DNA of 64,000 bases. It comes from Chromobacterium alkanivorans. Lineage in GTDB: Bacteria > Pseudomonadota > Gammaproteobacteria > Burkholderiales > Chromobacteriaceae. Under the pieces are notes generated by a model. That model searched no databases. It had not been told where the DNA came from and saw only the letters and a list, made by a program, of their open reading frames with translations. Position 1 is the stretch's first letter. The number at the start of each line of letters is the position of its first letter. A program made the translations under genes and the position numbers. The stretch covers positions 186,001 through 250,000 of the forward strand of contig NZ_JAFHKL010000009.1 in NCBI RefSeq assembly GCF_016937655.1, written 5' to 3'. Shown piece by piece: positions 19,961-29,411 of the stretch.

Positions 19961-20510
19961 CCGGCATCCTCCCGGCCTGATGCGCCGCCAGCCAGTGCAA
20001 GCCCACGATGGACTTGCTGTCGCAGATCGCCCCGCTCAGCGTCATCTCCATCGCCTGCGCCACCGGCACCGTCAACACCTCCAGGAACTCGCCCTCGTCC
20101 AGCCGGCTGCCCTGCTGGCTCAGCCCCTCCGCCAGGTAATAACTGATGCGCTCGTTGGAATAGCCAATGCACGGATAGGCGGTGCCCAGATAAGTCCAAC
20201 GCTCCGCCGCGTAGCCGGTTTCCTCCAGCAGCTCCCGCCTTGCGGTGGCCGCCGGGTCTTCGTCCGGGTCTATCTTGCCGGCGGGAATCTCCACGAACTC
20301 GCGGCCGGCCGGATAACGGTACTGGCGCTCCAGCACCAGCTTGCCGTCCGGCGTCAGCGCCAGCACCGCCACCGCGCCGGGGTGCAAAATGTATTCGCGC
20401 GTGGACGCCGCGCCGTCCGGCAGCGCCACCTCGTCTTTATGAACCTTGAGAAAACCGCCCTGATACACCAGCTCCGACGACAACTGCTTTTCAACCAGAT
20501 CCACAATCAC
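19947..20510 (-). CDS. nudF: ADP-ribose pyrophosphatase (Nudix)
   Basis: 187-aa Nudix hydrolase. The Nudix box GKIDPDEDPAATARRELLEETGY is complete (Gly-x5-Glu ... Arg-Glu-x2-Glu-Glu-x-Gly). QYRYPAGREFVEIPAGKI and AYPCIGYSNERI match ADP-sugar pyrophosphatases. It lies 3 bases downstream of the DUF2062 gene. Confidence 0.9.
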   Translation of the reverse strand: MIVDLVEKQLSSELVYQGGFLKVHKDEVALPDGAASTREYILHPGAVAVLALTPDGKLVLERQYRYPAGREFVEIPAGKIDPDEDPAATARRELLEETGYAAERWTYLGTAYPCIGYSNERISYYLAEGLSQQGSRLDEGEFLEVLTVPVAQAMEMTLSGAICDSKSIVGLHWLAAHQAGRMPGVAV

Positions 20511-20513
20511 CCC

Positions 20514-21065
20514 TTAAAGTGTTCTGCAATGCCTGCTTTTCCAGGCGCTGATCACCGCCCAGCGCCACAGCAGCCGCGTCAGCGCGTAGCCGATCACGCC
20601 AAAGGTCAGACCCAACGCCGGCAATCCCACCAGCAAGGGCCAGCCCAGCTCCGCCAGCCAATTCAGGCAGGCGTGCCACCAATCCGGCAAGCTCATCCGG
20701 TCCCAATTGGGCGGCGGCGTCATTGTACCCGCAGCCGGATTGCCCAGTAAAAGCTTGCCATAAGCATAAGCCAGAAAATACAGCGGCAATACGGTCAAAG
20801 GGTTAGTGTACAGCGTGATCAACACCGCCACCGGCAGATTCACCCGCATCAGCAAAGCCAGCGCCACCGCCGTCACCTTCTGCGTGGGGCCGGGCATCAG
20901 GCCGGCGAACAAGCCCACCGCCACCCCCATGGCCACCTTGCGCCGGTTCAGCGACCAATACGCCGGCCGGTCAAGGTAAGGCGCCAGCCGGCGCAGGCCC
21001 GGCTTTTGAAACCAGTGGTGCCGGTAAGCAACCCATTTACGTATCTTGCGTCTAAGCCAAGTCAT
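20514..21065 (-). CDS. DUF2062 membrane protein
   Basis: 183-aa protein with a basic N-terminus (TWLRRKIRKWVAYRHHWF) and the DUF2062 core: GVAVGLFAGLMPGPTQ, a following hydrophobic segment and YTNPLTVLPLYFLAYAYG. Three or four membrane segments are likely. Function unknown. It is the first gene of the operon with nudF and the PilZ gene, and diverges from the acyl-CoA dehydrogenase. Confidence 0.85.
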   Translation of the reverse strand: MTWLRRKIRKWVAYRHHWFQKPGLRRLAPYLDRPAYWSLNRRKVAMGVAVGLFAGLMPGPTQKVTAVALALLMRVNLPVAVLITLYTNPLTVLPLYFLAYAYGKLLLGNPAAGTMTPPPNWDRMSLPDWWHACLNWLAELGWPLLVGLPALGLTFGVIGYALTRLLWRWAVISAWKSRHCRTL

Positions 21066-21162
21066 CTGGAATGTTTTTACCCCTGTCCGCGCTCGTTGCC
21101 GTTAAACCACACTCATCGGCGGGGAAAGCGCGAAAAGCTTGTCAAAGCCACGACGATAATTT

Positions 21163-21174
21163 AAACAAGCGTTT
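21163..21174. promoter_or_regulatory. PsrA/FadR-like operator upstream of acyl-CoA dehydrogenase
   Basis: Palindrome AAACaagcGTTT 87 bases before the acyl-CoA dehydrogenase start. It resembles the AAAC-N2-4-GTTT site of TetR-type fatty-acid regulators such as PsrA. Gene context supports this; binding is inference. Confidence 0.4.
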
Positions 21175-21260
21175 GAATGAATTTGCCGCCCAAGCGCAGG
21201 GCGCTTTCAACCACAACAGACCTGGACCGGCCAGGCCGCGCAACATTACAGGAGAGACCC

Positions 21261-23045
21261 ATGCCTGCATACCAAGCCCCGCTGCGGGATTTCGATTTCG
21301 TGCTTCACGAGCTGATCAAGGTACAGGACATCATCCCCACCCTGCCCGGCTACGAAGAAGCCACCCAGGACATCTTCCGCTCCTATCTGGAAGCCGCCGC
21401 CCAATTCTGTGAAAGCGAACTGGCGCCCCTGAACCGCCAGGGCGACGAAGAAGGCTGCCACTACGACAGCACCACCAAATCCGTCACCACCCCGCCCGGC
21501 TTCAAGGAAGCCTACCAGCAATACTGTGAACTCGGCTTCCCCGCGCTGGACTGCGACCCGGCCTACGGCGGCCAGGGCATGCCCAAAGCGCTGGGCTTCC
21601 CCATCATGGAAATGCAGTGCTCCAGCAACGTGGCCTGGTCCATGTATCCCGGCCTGTCCCACGGCGCGTATTCTGCCATTCATGCCCACGGAACCGAAGC
21701 GCAAAAAGCGACCTACCTGCCCAAACTGGTGGACGGCAGCTGGACCGGCACCATGTGCCTGACCGAACCGCACTGCGGCACCGACCTGGGCCTGCTCAAA
21801 TCCCGCGCCGAACCCAACGGCGACGGCAGCTACAACATCACCGGCACCAAGATCTTCATCTCCGCCGGCGAACACGACCTGTCCGACAACATCATCCACC
21901 TGGTGCTGGCCCGCCTGCCGGACTCGCCCAAGGACGTGAAGGGCATCTCCCTGTTCATCGTGCCCAAGTTTCATGACGACGGCAGCCGCAACGCCGTGGC
22001 CTGCGGCAGCCTGGAACACAAGATGGGCATCAAGGCCAACGCCACCGCGGTGATCAACCTGGACGGCGCCAAGGGCTATCTGATTGGCGAACCCAACAAG
22101 GGCCTGTCCTGCATGTTCACCATGATGAACGCCGCCCGCCTGGGCTGCGGCATGCAAGGCCTGGGCATAGGCGAAGCCTCCTTCCAGGGCGCGCTGGCCT
22201 ATGCGCGCGAACGCCTGCAAATGCGCTCGCTGACCGGCGACAAATGCCCGGACAAGCCGGCGGACCCCATCATCGTCCACCCGGACGTGCGCCGCATGCT
22301 GCTGACCCAGAAAGCCTACACCGAGGCCGGCCGCGCGCTGACCACCCTGCTGGCGCTGCAACTGGACATCGAAGACAAACACCCGGACGCCGACGCCCGC
22401 CAGGACGCCGCCGACCTCGTCGCCCTGCTCACCCCGGTGGCCAAGGCCTTCATGACCGACAACGGCTACGAAGCCGCCAACCTGGGCATGCAAGTGTTCG
22501 GCGGCCACGGCTACATCCGCGAATGGGGCATGGAACAACTGGTGCGCGACTGCCGCATCTCCCAGATCTACGAAGGCACCAACGGCATCCAGGCCATCGA
22601 CCTCTTGGGCCGCAAAGTGCTGATGGACCAGGGCCAGAAGCTGCGCAAGTTCACCAAGCAGATCCACAAGTTCTGCCAGGCCAATGAAGGCAACGACAAA
22701 CTGGCCGACTACGTGGTCCCGCTGTCCAAGCTGCTGAAAGACGTGGGCGAAGTAACCATGGGCATCGGCATGGCCGGCATGCAGAACCGCGACGAAGCCG
22801 GCGCGGCCGCCACCGACTACCTGCGCCTGATCGGCCACCTCAGCTACGCCTGGCTGTGGGCGCGGATGGCGGAAGTGGCCCACGCCAAACTGGGCGGCGG
22901 CGAAGACGCCTTCTACCAGGCCAAGATCCTGACCGGCCGCTTCTACATGAGCAAGCTGTTCCCGGAAGTGCACAGCCTGCTGGCCAAGCTCAAGGCCGGC
23001 GCCAAGCCGTTGATGGAGCTGCAGGACGAGCACTTCGCGTTCTAA
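21261..23045 (+). CDS. Acyl-CoA dehydrogenase (large, DmdC/FadE-like)
   Basis: 594-aa FAD-dependent acyl-CoA dehydrogenase. It has the flavin-binding MCLTEPHCGTDLGLL and TKIFISAGEHD segments, the C-terminal GGHGYIREWGMEQLVRDCRI and IYEGTNGIQAIDLLGRKVL, and an extra C-terminal domain of about 130 residues found in the long 590-600-aa forms used for fatty acids or DMSP-derived acyl-CoA. The ATG at 21261 follows AGGAGAGACCC. It is monocistronic: a terminator lies at 23066-23091. Substrate chain length cannot be told from sequence. Confidence 0.9.
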   Translation: MPAYQAPLRDFDFVLHELIKVQDIIPTLPGYEEATQDIFRSYLEAAAQFCESELAPLNRQGDEEGCHYDSTTKSVTTPPGFKEAYQQYCELGFPALDCDPAYGGQGMPKALGFPIMEMQCSSNVAWSMYPGLSHGAYSAIHAHGTEAQKATYLPKLVDGSWTGTMCLTEPHCGTDLGLLKSRAEPNGDGSYNITGTKIFISAGEHDLSDNIIHLVLARLPDSPKDVKGISLFIVPKFHDDGSRNAVACGSLEHKMGIKANATAVINLDGAKGYLIGEPNKGLSCMFTMMNAARLGCGMQGLGIGEASFQGALAYARERLQMRSLTGDKCPDKPADPIIVHPDVRRMLLTQKAYTEAGRALTTLLALQLDIEDKHPDADARQDAADLVALLTPVAKAFMTDNGYEAANLGMQVFGGHGYIREWGMEQLVRDCRISQIYEGTNGIQAIDLLGRKVLMDQGQKLRKFTKQIHKFCQANEGNDKLADYVVPLSKLLKDVGEVTMGIGMAGMQNRDEAGAAATDYLRLIGHLSYAWLWARMAEVAHAKLGGGEDAFYQAKILTGRFYMSKLFPEVHSLLAKLKAGAKPLMELQDEHFAF

Positions 23046-23065
23046 GCCACTTACGATAGTGAAAC

Positions 23066-23091
23066 AAAAACGGCCCCTAGGGCCGTTTTTT
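23066..23091. terminator. Bidirectional terminator after acyl-CoA dehydrogenase
   Basis: Perfect stem AAAAACGGCCC / GGGCCGTTTTT with a 3-base loop between two convergent genes. Confidence 0.9.
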
Positions 23092-23105
23092 CATGGCGAA
23101 CGCGC

Positions 23106-23561
23106 TCAGCGCTGACGGCCCCGGCCGCGCTTCTTGCGCCGCTGTTGCTGTTGCGTCTCCGCCAACTGCTCCAGGCACAGATAAAGCTGCTGCACCGCCT
23201 CCACATGCTGGGCCAGATCCACGCGCTCCACCGCCAGGTTCAGCAGCATCTCCAGATAATTGAAGAAGCCCTTGCACAGGCCGATGCGATAACTCTTGTC
23301 GGCAAAATCCATATCGCTGGCGATACGGAACAACAGCCCGCGCGCCGCGTGCTGGCGGTTGTTCTTCAATAGCTGCGCCATGTGCGCCGCGTACTGGCGG
23401 CCAATGGCGCAAGCCTCGAAATAATCCTGGGGTTCCGCCGGCTGCCAGTAATGCGGATAGGTGCGGCCGGGTACGCGGCGGACAAAAGGCAGACGGAGGT
23501 CTTTGGCTTCGCTGGAGGGGAAGCGGTAGCGGGAACGACGGGGTTTTGAGAAATCAGACAT
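23106..23561 (-). CDS. Conserved-looking basic protein of unknown function
   Basis: 151 aa, not recognised. The start at 23561 (MSDFSKPRRSRYRFPSSEAKDL) has AAGAGGTTGCCC upstream. Visible: a basic N-terminus, the aromatic stretch RTYPHYWQPAEPQDYFEACAIGRQYAAHM, a helical middle and a very basic C-terminus (QQQQRRKKRGRGRQR) suited to nucleic-acid binding. No signal peptide or membrane segment is seen. Codon use matches the GC-rich neighbours, unlike the AT-rich gene beyond it. It is convergent with the acyl-CoA dehydrogenase. Confidence 0.65.
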   Translation of the reverse strand: MSDFSKPRRSRYRFPSSEAKDLRLPFVRRVPGRTYPHYWQPAEPQDYFEACAIGRQYAAHMAQLLKNNRQHAARGLLFRIASDMDFADKSYRIGLCKGFFNYLEMLLNLAVERVDLAQHVEAVQQLYLCLEQLAETQQQQRRKKRGRGRQR

Positions 23562-23904
23562 GGGCAACCTCTTGCTAGAAGTGCGTGAAAACCAGCAGCT
23601 ACCGACTAGGCAGACGCAACGCAAGTTTGGAAAACGTGCTGAAAACAGCACTTCGCCTGCAGTCGATGGGTTCTCACGGCCCAGTGCCGGGATGAAACGG
23701 CACGGAGGGATTGTTGCTTAGCACGATGGTAAGGGTCAAGAGAAATGGCCACTAAGCAGCAATACCGGATGCCAAAAATAATTACCAACCCAAAAGTAAT
23801 GACATTGAAATAAAAAGACTGATATCATTGGATAGTTAAAAAATATTAGTAACTCCTATTTAAAAAAACAACTGTGCATATTAGCACTAGAATTTTAAAC
23901 GAAA
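23562..23904. other. Intergenic, transition to AT-rich islet
   Basis: 343 bases with no supportable gene. Base composition changes from GC-rich to strongly AT-rich around 23750. It marks the left border of an AT-rich islet that continues to about 24650; no direct repeats or attachment site were found at the border. Confidence 0.5.
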
Positions 23905-24585
23905 ATGCCAACCGCCATATTCTTACGCACATCAAAAACACACTCTCTCTATCGAGATGCGATTATTCACTCACTTGCTACAGGAGTAGGAACCCATGCT
24001 TTGATATGCTCAGGTTTTTTTCAAGAAAACAAAGGAACACCCAAGGGAAAATCAACATATCAAGCATCTTTGGAACCAGGCTTCATCGCTGCTCTCAAAA
24101 AAAACAAAATTCAGCTAGATACAATCGGAATACATAACAAAGCATGGATGCCATCATACATAAATTTTTATAACAATCTAAAAAATAATGGGGTAAAAAT
24201 CACCCCATACATTATGAAAAAATTTCAATGGCACGCAAAAGTGTTTTTATTAAAACACAACGAAGAACCAATTTTCGGAATTATAGGTAGCAGCAACTTA
24301 ACTGCAAATGCATTTGGAGTTTCCAACAATCCTGCTCTACCTACTGACAGCCCCCACCCTCCAAATGCATTCAACTACGAATGTGACATTTATCTTTGGA
24401 GCAAAAAATACCCAAAACTTACCAAGGAAATAAAAAAACTAATAACCAACGAACACACAAAAAAACAAATAATTATTACAAAATACAAGAAACAAGACAA
24501 TTACAACATATCAATCGAAACAAGGCTTAGCAACATTGAGAAAGAAATATTAACATCACCTGACATAGAAAAAATCACCATCTAG
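23905..24585 (+). CDS. Phospholipase D-fold nuclease-like protein, horizontally acquired
   Basis: 226-aa protein in very AT-rich DNA (Lys/Asn/Ile-rich, unlike every neighbour). It has half of a PLD/HKD motif: His110-x-Lys112 in WHAKVFLL, then Asn131 in GIIGSSNLT and Glu159 in NYECDIYL. The usual HKD aspartate is absent; the His/Lys/Asn/Glu set is that of Nuc/BfiI/NgoFVII-type PLD endonucleases, which act as dimers. The ATG at 23905 is the first start after an in-frame TAA; no clear ribosome site precedes it. No methylase or other defence gene is beside it. A nuclease or defence role is inferred. Confidence 0.72.
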   Translation: MPTAIFLRTSKTHSLYRDAIIHSLATGVGTHALICSGFFQENKGTPKGKSTYQASLEPGFIAALKKNKIQLDTIGIHNKAWMPSYINFYNNLKNNGVKITPYIMKKFQWHAKVFLLKHNEEPIFGIIGSSNLTANAFGVSNNPALPTDSPHPPNAFNYECDIYLWSKKYPKLTKEIKKLITNEHTKKQIIITKYKKQDNYNISIETRLSNIEKEILTSPDIEKITI

Positions 24586-24679
24586 ATCCCCTTAATTTTT
24601 GTGAGGAAGAAAATGGATAGACATCTACTCCGCAAGGTAAACTGCGTAGCCTAATTAAGTGAATGCCGTTTTCAATCGC

Positions 24680-26053
24680 TCACCTAACCTTGAATATCTC
24701 AAAAAACCCCAGCGCCCGCGCATCCCCTGCATAAGCGACATTGATCCGCAGCCAATCGTTGTACTCGCCGCCGGGCATGAAGCCGCTGCCCGGCGATAGC
24801 AGCACGTCGCGCTTGGCGGCTTCCGCCTGCATCTCCTCGAAGCTGTGGCGGCCGGTGCGCGCCCAGACGAACATGCCGCCCTGCGGCTCGGCGAATACCT
24901 GCCAGCCGTTGGTCTCCAGCGTTTGCAGCGTGGCGGCCATTTGCCGGTTCAGCCGCAGCCGCAGCCTTTGCGTCAGCTTGCGGTAAGCGCCGCTGGACAA
25001 GAGCTGGGCCACCACGCATTCGGCAAAGCGCTGGGTGCCGATGCCGGTGTACATCTTGATATTGGCCAGCTGGCGGATCAGTTCAGGCTGGGCCAGCACA
25101 TAGCCGACGCGCAGCGAACAGCTGAGGGTTTTGGAGAAGCTGGACACGTAGATCACCTGCCGCAGCGAATCCAGCGCCGCCAGCCGCACGCCGGGGAGGT
25201 TCTGGAAATCCGCGTAGATGTCGTCTTCCACAATCAGAAAATCGTGGGCCTCCGCCAGTTGCAGCAGGCGGTGCGCCACCGCCGGCGTCACACAGGTGCC
25301 GGTGGGGTTGTGGAACAGGCTGTTGATGAACAGGCATTTGGGCCGATGCCGGGCCAGGATGGCTTCCAGCGCCGCCAGGTCCGGCCCGTTGCCGGCGCGC
25401 GGCACCGCCAGCATTTCTATACCGTGGAATTTCAGCAGGTTGAACAGATTGTAGTAGCCGGGGCTTTCCACCAGCACGGTGTCGCCGGGCTTGAGCAGCG
25501 CGCGCGCCAACAGGTCCAGCGCGTGGCTGCCGCCGTTGGTGGTAAGGATTTGCTCCTGCTCCACATGGATGTCGATCTGGCGCAGCCGCTGCTGCAGTTG
25601 TCGGCGCAAGGCCGGCAGGCCCAGCGGGGTACTGTAGTCGAACAGGTCCGACGGCTGGCAGCGGGTGATGTGGCGGATGGCGTAGCCCAGTTCTTCCTGG
25701 TCGCGCCAGCTATCCGGCACCCAGCCGCAACCCAGCTTCAGCTGCTCGCCGCTGTCGCTGAACTGGCCCCAGGCCGGCTCCATGGTTTCCCGCCATTCGC
25801 TTTCTTCGCGGCCCGGCGGCGCGGCCACGAAGAAGCCGGCGCCGTGGCGCGATTCCAGCAGGCCCAACGCCACCAGCCGGTCGTAGGCGTCGATCACGCA
25901 GGATTGGCTGAGCTGCTGCTCCTTGGCCAGTTGGCGGATGGAGGGCAGCCGGGTGCCGGGGCGGACGCGGCTGCGCCGTATCCAGGCGCGCAATTGATCG
26001 GCGATTTGCTGCGCCAGCGGCTGCCGGCTGGCGCGGTCGAGTTCTAGCCGCAT
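24680..26053 (-). CDS. MocR-type GntR/aminotransferase regulator
   Basis: 457 aa: an N-terminal GntR winged helix (RQPLAQQIADQLRAWIRR, GTRLPSIRQLAKEQQLSQ) fused to a fold-type I aminotransferase domain with NPTGTCVTP and the PLP lysine in VSSFSKTLSCSLRVGY. MocR proteins sense PLP or amino-compounds. The ATG at 26053 (MRLELDRASRQPLAQQI) was chosen because longer forms would translate through the palindromic operator at 26063-26089. It diverges from an MFS exporter, its likely target. Confidence 0.88.
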   Translation of the reverse strand: MRLELDRASRQPLAQQIADQLRAWIRRSRVRPGTRLPSIRQLAKEQQLSQSCVIDAYDRLVALGLLESRHGAGFFVAAPPGREESEWRETMEPAWGQFSDSGEQLKLGCGWVPDSWRDQEELGYAIRHITRCQPSDLFDYSTPLGLPALRRQLQQRLRQIDIHVEQEQILTTNGGSHALDLLARALLKPGDTVLVESPGYYNLFNLLKFHGIEMLAVPRAGNGPDLAALEAILARHRPKCLFINSLFHNPTGTCVTPAVAHRLLQLAEAHDFLIVEDDIYADFQNLPGVRLAALDSLRQVIYVSSFSKTLSCSLRVGYVLAQPELIRQLANIKMYTGIGTQRFAECVVAQLLSSGAYRKLTQRLRLRLNRQMAATLQTLETNGWQVFAEPQGGMFVWARTGRHSFEEMQAEAAKRDVLLSPGSGFMPGGEYNDWLRINVAYAGDARALGFFEIFKVR

Positions 26054-26062
26054 GGCGGGCTC

Positions 26063-26089
26063 ACTGTTTGCTAATAACGAGCAAACAGT
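26063..26089. promoter_or_regulatory. Perfect palindromic operator between MocR gene and MFS gene
   Basis: ACTGTTTGCT (26063-26072), 7-base spacer, AGCAAACAGT (26080-26089): exact 10-bp arms immediately upstream of the regulator start. This is a good candidate autoregulatory/MocR operator. Two more ACTGTT half-like motifs lie at about 26192-26222. Confidence 0.6.
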
Positions 26090-26258
26090 TAAGCGCAAAT
26101 GACTGTCGCTGTCACTTGTTGTCGTCATAGGTCGGCCGGATAGTGGTGTGCCGCGCGGCCCGCCGCGCTCTCCTCATCGCCAGGCCATAGCTTATGACTG
26201 TTCCACTGTTTACCCCCACTGTTCGCTCCGCCGCCTCCCTGTTATTCCCGGAGGCCGC

Positions 26259-27443
26259 ATGAGCACGCGCCGCCACCCTGCCCGGCTGGCCTTCGGCCTG
26301 TGCCTGATCACTTGCGCGGTGAACCTGCAAGCGCCGCTGTACACCGCTTACGCGCAGCTGGCCGGCCAGGGCGCGGCGGCCACCGCCACCGCGTTTTCCG
26401 CCTATGTGCTGGGAGTGTTGCCGGTGCTGTTGGCGCTGGGCGGCCTGCCGGACCGGCTAGGGCGCAAGCCCTTGATCCTGGCCGCGCTGGCGCTGGCGAT
26501 GCTGGCCACCGCCGTCATGGCGCTGTGGCCGCGGCTGGAGGCCCTGGCCGTGGCGCGTTTCCTGCTGGGCTGCGGCACCGCGCTGGCTTCCGCCGCCGGC
26601 GCCGCTTATATGAGCGAGCTGATGGCGGAACCGGACGGCCGCCGTGCCACGCTATGGGTGACGGCCAGCACTTCGCTGGGCTTTGGCCTGGGCGCGGCGC
26701 TGACCAGCCTGTGCCTGCTGTGGCAAAGCACGCTGACGCCGGCCAGTTTCTGGCTGCACCTGGCGCTGGCCGCCGCGGCGCTGCTGGCGGTGGCCGGGCT
26801 GCCGGACCCGGCCCCGCGCAGCCGCCATATGGCAATGCTGCGCCCGCCTTATTTCCCCGCCGGCAGCCTGCCCTTCGGCTTGGCCATCCTGCTGGCCTGG
26901 GCGGCGGTGGGGCTGGTGATCGCCTTATTGCCGTCGGTGCTGGCCGCGCACGGGCTGGCGCGCTGGTCCGGTTTCTCCACTTTCACCGTGATCAGCTGCG
27001 GCCTGTTGTTCCAGCCGCTGGCCCGCGCGATGCCGCCTAGCCGCGCCGCCCGCCTGGGCATGCTGGTGCTGCCGCCCAGCTACGCGCTGCTGGCCTGGGG
27101 CGCAACCCAGGGTTCGCTGGCGGCGGTGCTGCTGGGCGCGCTGGGCGCGAGCAGTTCCTGCTACGGCTTCACTTATCTGGGCGGCTTGTCCGCGGTGAAC
27201 GCGCTGGCCGGTGCGGAGAAACCGCGCGCCAGCGCCGGTTTCTTCCTGTTGGCCTATATCGGCTTCAGCCTGCCGGTGATCTTCACCGGCCTGCTGCTGG
27301 ACCGCCTGGGCGCGCCCATGGCTTTGCTGTTGTTCGGCCTGGCGCTGGCCGCCGGCGCGGCCCTGGTGGCCCGATCCATTGGACGAGGCGCGGCGGCAAA
27401 CGCCGCCACGCCCGCCATGGCGACGGCCAACCGGTGCGATTAA
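26259..27443 (+). CDS. MFS transporter (drug/arabinose efflux type)
   Basis: 394-aa, 12-helix major facilitator. The loop 2-3 motif is GGLPDRLGRKPLILAALALA. The ATG at 26259 (MSTRRHPARLAF) has GGAGGCCGC upstream. It diverges from the MocR regulator with a shared operator region. The substrate is unknown. Confidence 0.87.
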   Translation: MSTRRHPARLAFGLCLITCAVNLQAPLYTAYAQLAGQGAAATATAFSAYVLGVLPVLLALGGLPDRLGRKPLILAALALAMLATAVMALWPRLEALAVARFLLGCGTALASAAGAAYMSELMAEPDGRRATLWVTASTSLGFGLGAALTSLCLLWQSTLTPASFWLHLALAAAALLAVAGLPDPAPRSRHMAMLRPPYFPAGSLPFGLAILLAWAAVGLVIALLPSVLAAHGLARWSGFSTFTVISCGLLFQPLARAMPPSRAARLGMLVLPPSYALLAWGATQGSLAAVLLGALGASSSCYGFTYLGGLSAVNALAGAEKPRASAGFFLLAYIGFSLPVIFTGLLLDRLGAPMALLLFGLALAAGAALVARSIGRGAAANAATPAMATANRCD

Positions 27444-27761
27444 CTTGGCTGAGCCGCCATGCTCGGTTCGCGGCATAGGCGGCCCACAAGCTCCCGTTTT
27501 TTCATTACTTCGAAACCCCGCCGCATATTGGTGAATTGCGAGCGGGTCTACCCGGTATGTTTACCCATCCCATGCGTCCGAGAGACTTTGCCATGCCGCC
27601 TGCGGCCAAAGTCTCCGGCTCCCTCGCCCGGCCTTCCATGAGCAAGCACTCGCAGACGGTTTGATCTAGCCCAATCCGGCAACTATGTTTCAGCAAGGGC
27701 GGCCGCGCCGGCAGGGCGCGCCGCGCCGGAACACGCACAATCCGAATCGGGGGAGCGCTCC
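27444..27761. other. Intergenic region before the chemoreceptor, with a strong hairpin
   Basis: 318 bases without a gene. It contains a perfect 9-bp stem GAGACTTTG (27582-27590) / CAAAGTCTC (27607-27615) enclosing a second stem GCCGC/GCGGC. No T-run follows, so a simple terminator is not supported. It may be a leader structure of the chemoreceptor mRNA. Confidence 0.4.
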
Positions 27762-29390
27762 ATGCTGCACCAGTTGACCGTCAAGCAAAAACTGCTGGCC
27801 GGCTTTGGCCTGCTGATCATTCTGATCGCCATCATCGTGGCGGTGGCGATGATGAAGTTGAACACCATAGGCGACAAGATCCGCGATGTGACCGAGGACC
27901 GCTATCCCAAGATCGTGCTGTCCAACAAGATCAGCGTCACCACGCTGGACATCGGCCGCTCCATCCGCAACGCCATCATTGTGCAGACTTCGGAGGAGAC
28001 CGAGGCCAATCTCAAGAAGGTGGAAGAGCTGCGCGCCGCCAACGCCTCCAATATGGACCAGATGGAAAAACTGCTGTCCACGCCCAAGGGCAAAGAGCTG
28101 TTCGACAAGCTCAAGGCGGCCAGCTCCAATCTGGGCGGCCAGTTCGAACCCTTGTACGCCTTGGCGCGCGCCAACAAGAACGAGGAAGCCAAAGCCTTTC
28201 TGATGAAAACCTTCGCGCCGGCCAACAACGTGTTTTTGAAATCCTTGAAAGAGATGGCGGACTTTCAGGAAGACTTGATGCAAAAGTCGATCGAGGACAG
28301 CAAGGCCGCGCAGAGCGAGGCGGTGACGGTGTTGATCACGGTGGCGGTGATCGCCTTGATCGCCGCGGTGGCGATTGCGATGTTCATCGCCAATCTGGTG
28401 ACGGTGCCGCTGCAGAAATCCGCCCAGCTGGTGCGCAATATCAAGCAGGGCGATTTGTCCGGCCACGATGAGCGGATTCCGGACGCGCGCGACGAGGCCA
28501 TCGCCATGGCCAAGGACATCCAGGAGATGCGCCAGGGCCTGCGCGAGGTGGTGGCCAGCATCCAGAAAAACGCCAACGAGGTGTCGGACTCCGCTCACGA
28601 GCTGGCCAGCATGTCCGAGCAGGTGGCCCACGGCGCGCAGCGCCAGTCCGAGGCCACCTCCGAAGCCGCCGCCACCATCGAGGAGCTGACGGTCAGCATC
28701 AACCACGTGGCGGACAATTCCAACGAGGCTTCGCGCCAGGCGGCGATGGCCGGCGATCTGGCCAGCCGCGGCGGCCATGCGGTGAAGGCGTCGGTGGGCA
28801 ATATCGAATCGGTGTCGTCCTCGGTGGCGGCCACCTCGGACCAGATGAAGGGCCTGACCCAGGAAGTGCAGAAGATAGGCAATATCGTCACGGTGATCCG
28901 CGACGTGGCGGACCAGACCAATTTGCTGGCCTTGAACGCGGCGATCGAGGCGGCGCGCGCCGGCGAGATGGGCCGCGGCTTCGCCGTGGTGGCGGACGAG
29001 GTGCGCAAGCTGGCCGAGCGCACCGCCAGTTCCGCTCAGGAAATCACGCAGATGATCGGTTCGATTCAGGGCAGCGCCAACCGGGTGGTGGGCAGCATGG
29101 AGCAGAGCCTGACCAGCGTGGGCACGGTGTCCGACGGCGCCGGCCAGGCCACCGATTCCATGCAGGAGATCGAGGGCAGCACCCATTCCATCGTGCAATC
29201 CATCGGCAACATCACCAGCGCGCTGAGCGAGCAGCGCACCGCCAGCCTGAACCTGGCGCAGAGCATGGAGCGGGTGTCGCAGATGGCGGAGGAAAACAGC
29301 GCCACGGTGGAGGAACTGGCCACCACCTCCAGCCAGCTCAACGCGCTGGCGCAGAACCTGCAGGGCGTGACCGCGCGCTTCCGGCTGTAG
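27762..29390 (+). CDS. Methyl-accepting chemotaxis protein (4HB sensor)
   Basis: 542-aa transmembrane chemoreceptor: TM1 (about residues 10-32), a periplasmic four-helix-bundle sensor domain, TM2 (about 190-213), a HAMP domain, and the signalling domain with the hairpin tip [37 protein letters not shown]. There is no C-terminal NWETF-type pentapeptide. Ligand unknown. GGGGGAGCGCTCC precedes the start. Confidence 0.94.
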   Translation: MLHQLTVKQKLLAGFGLLIILIAIIVAVAMMKLNTIGDKIRDVTEDRYPKIVLSNKISVTTLDIGRSIRNAIIVQTSEETEANLKKVEELRAANASNMDQMEKLLSTPKGKELFDKLKAASSNLGGQFEPLYALARANKNEEAKAFLMKTFAPANNVFLKSLKEMADFQEDLMQKSIEDSKAAQSEAVTVLITVAVIALIAAVAIAMFIANLVTVPLQKSAQLVRNIKQGDLSGHDERIPDARDEAIAMAKDIQEMRQGLREVVASIQKNANEVSDSAHELASMSEQVAHGAQRQSEATSEAAATIEELTVSINHVADNSNEASRQAAMAGDLASRGGHAVKASVGNIESVSSSVAATSDQMKGLTQEVQKIGNIVTVIRDVADQTNLLALNAAIEAARAGEMGRGFAVVADEVRKLAERTASSAQEITQMIGSIQGSANRVVGSMEQSLTSVGTVSDGAGQATDSMQEIEGSTHSIVQSIGNITSALSEQRTASLNLAQSMERVSQMAEENSATVEELATTSSQLNALAQNLQGVTARFRL

Positions 29391-29411
29391 CGCCCTCTTC
29401 CCGCCCGCCGC

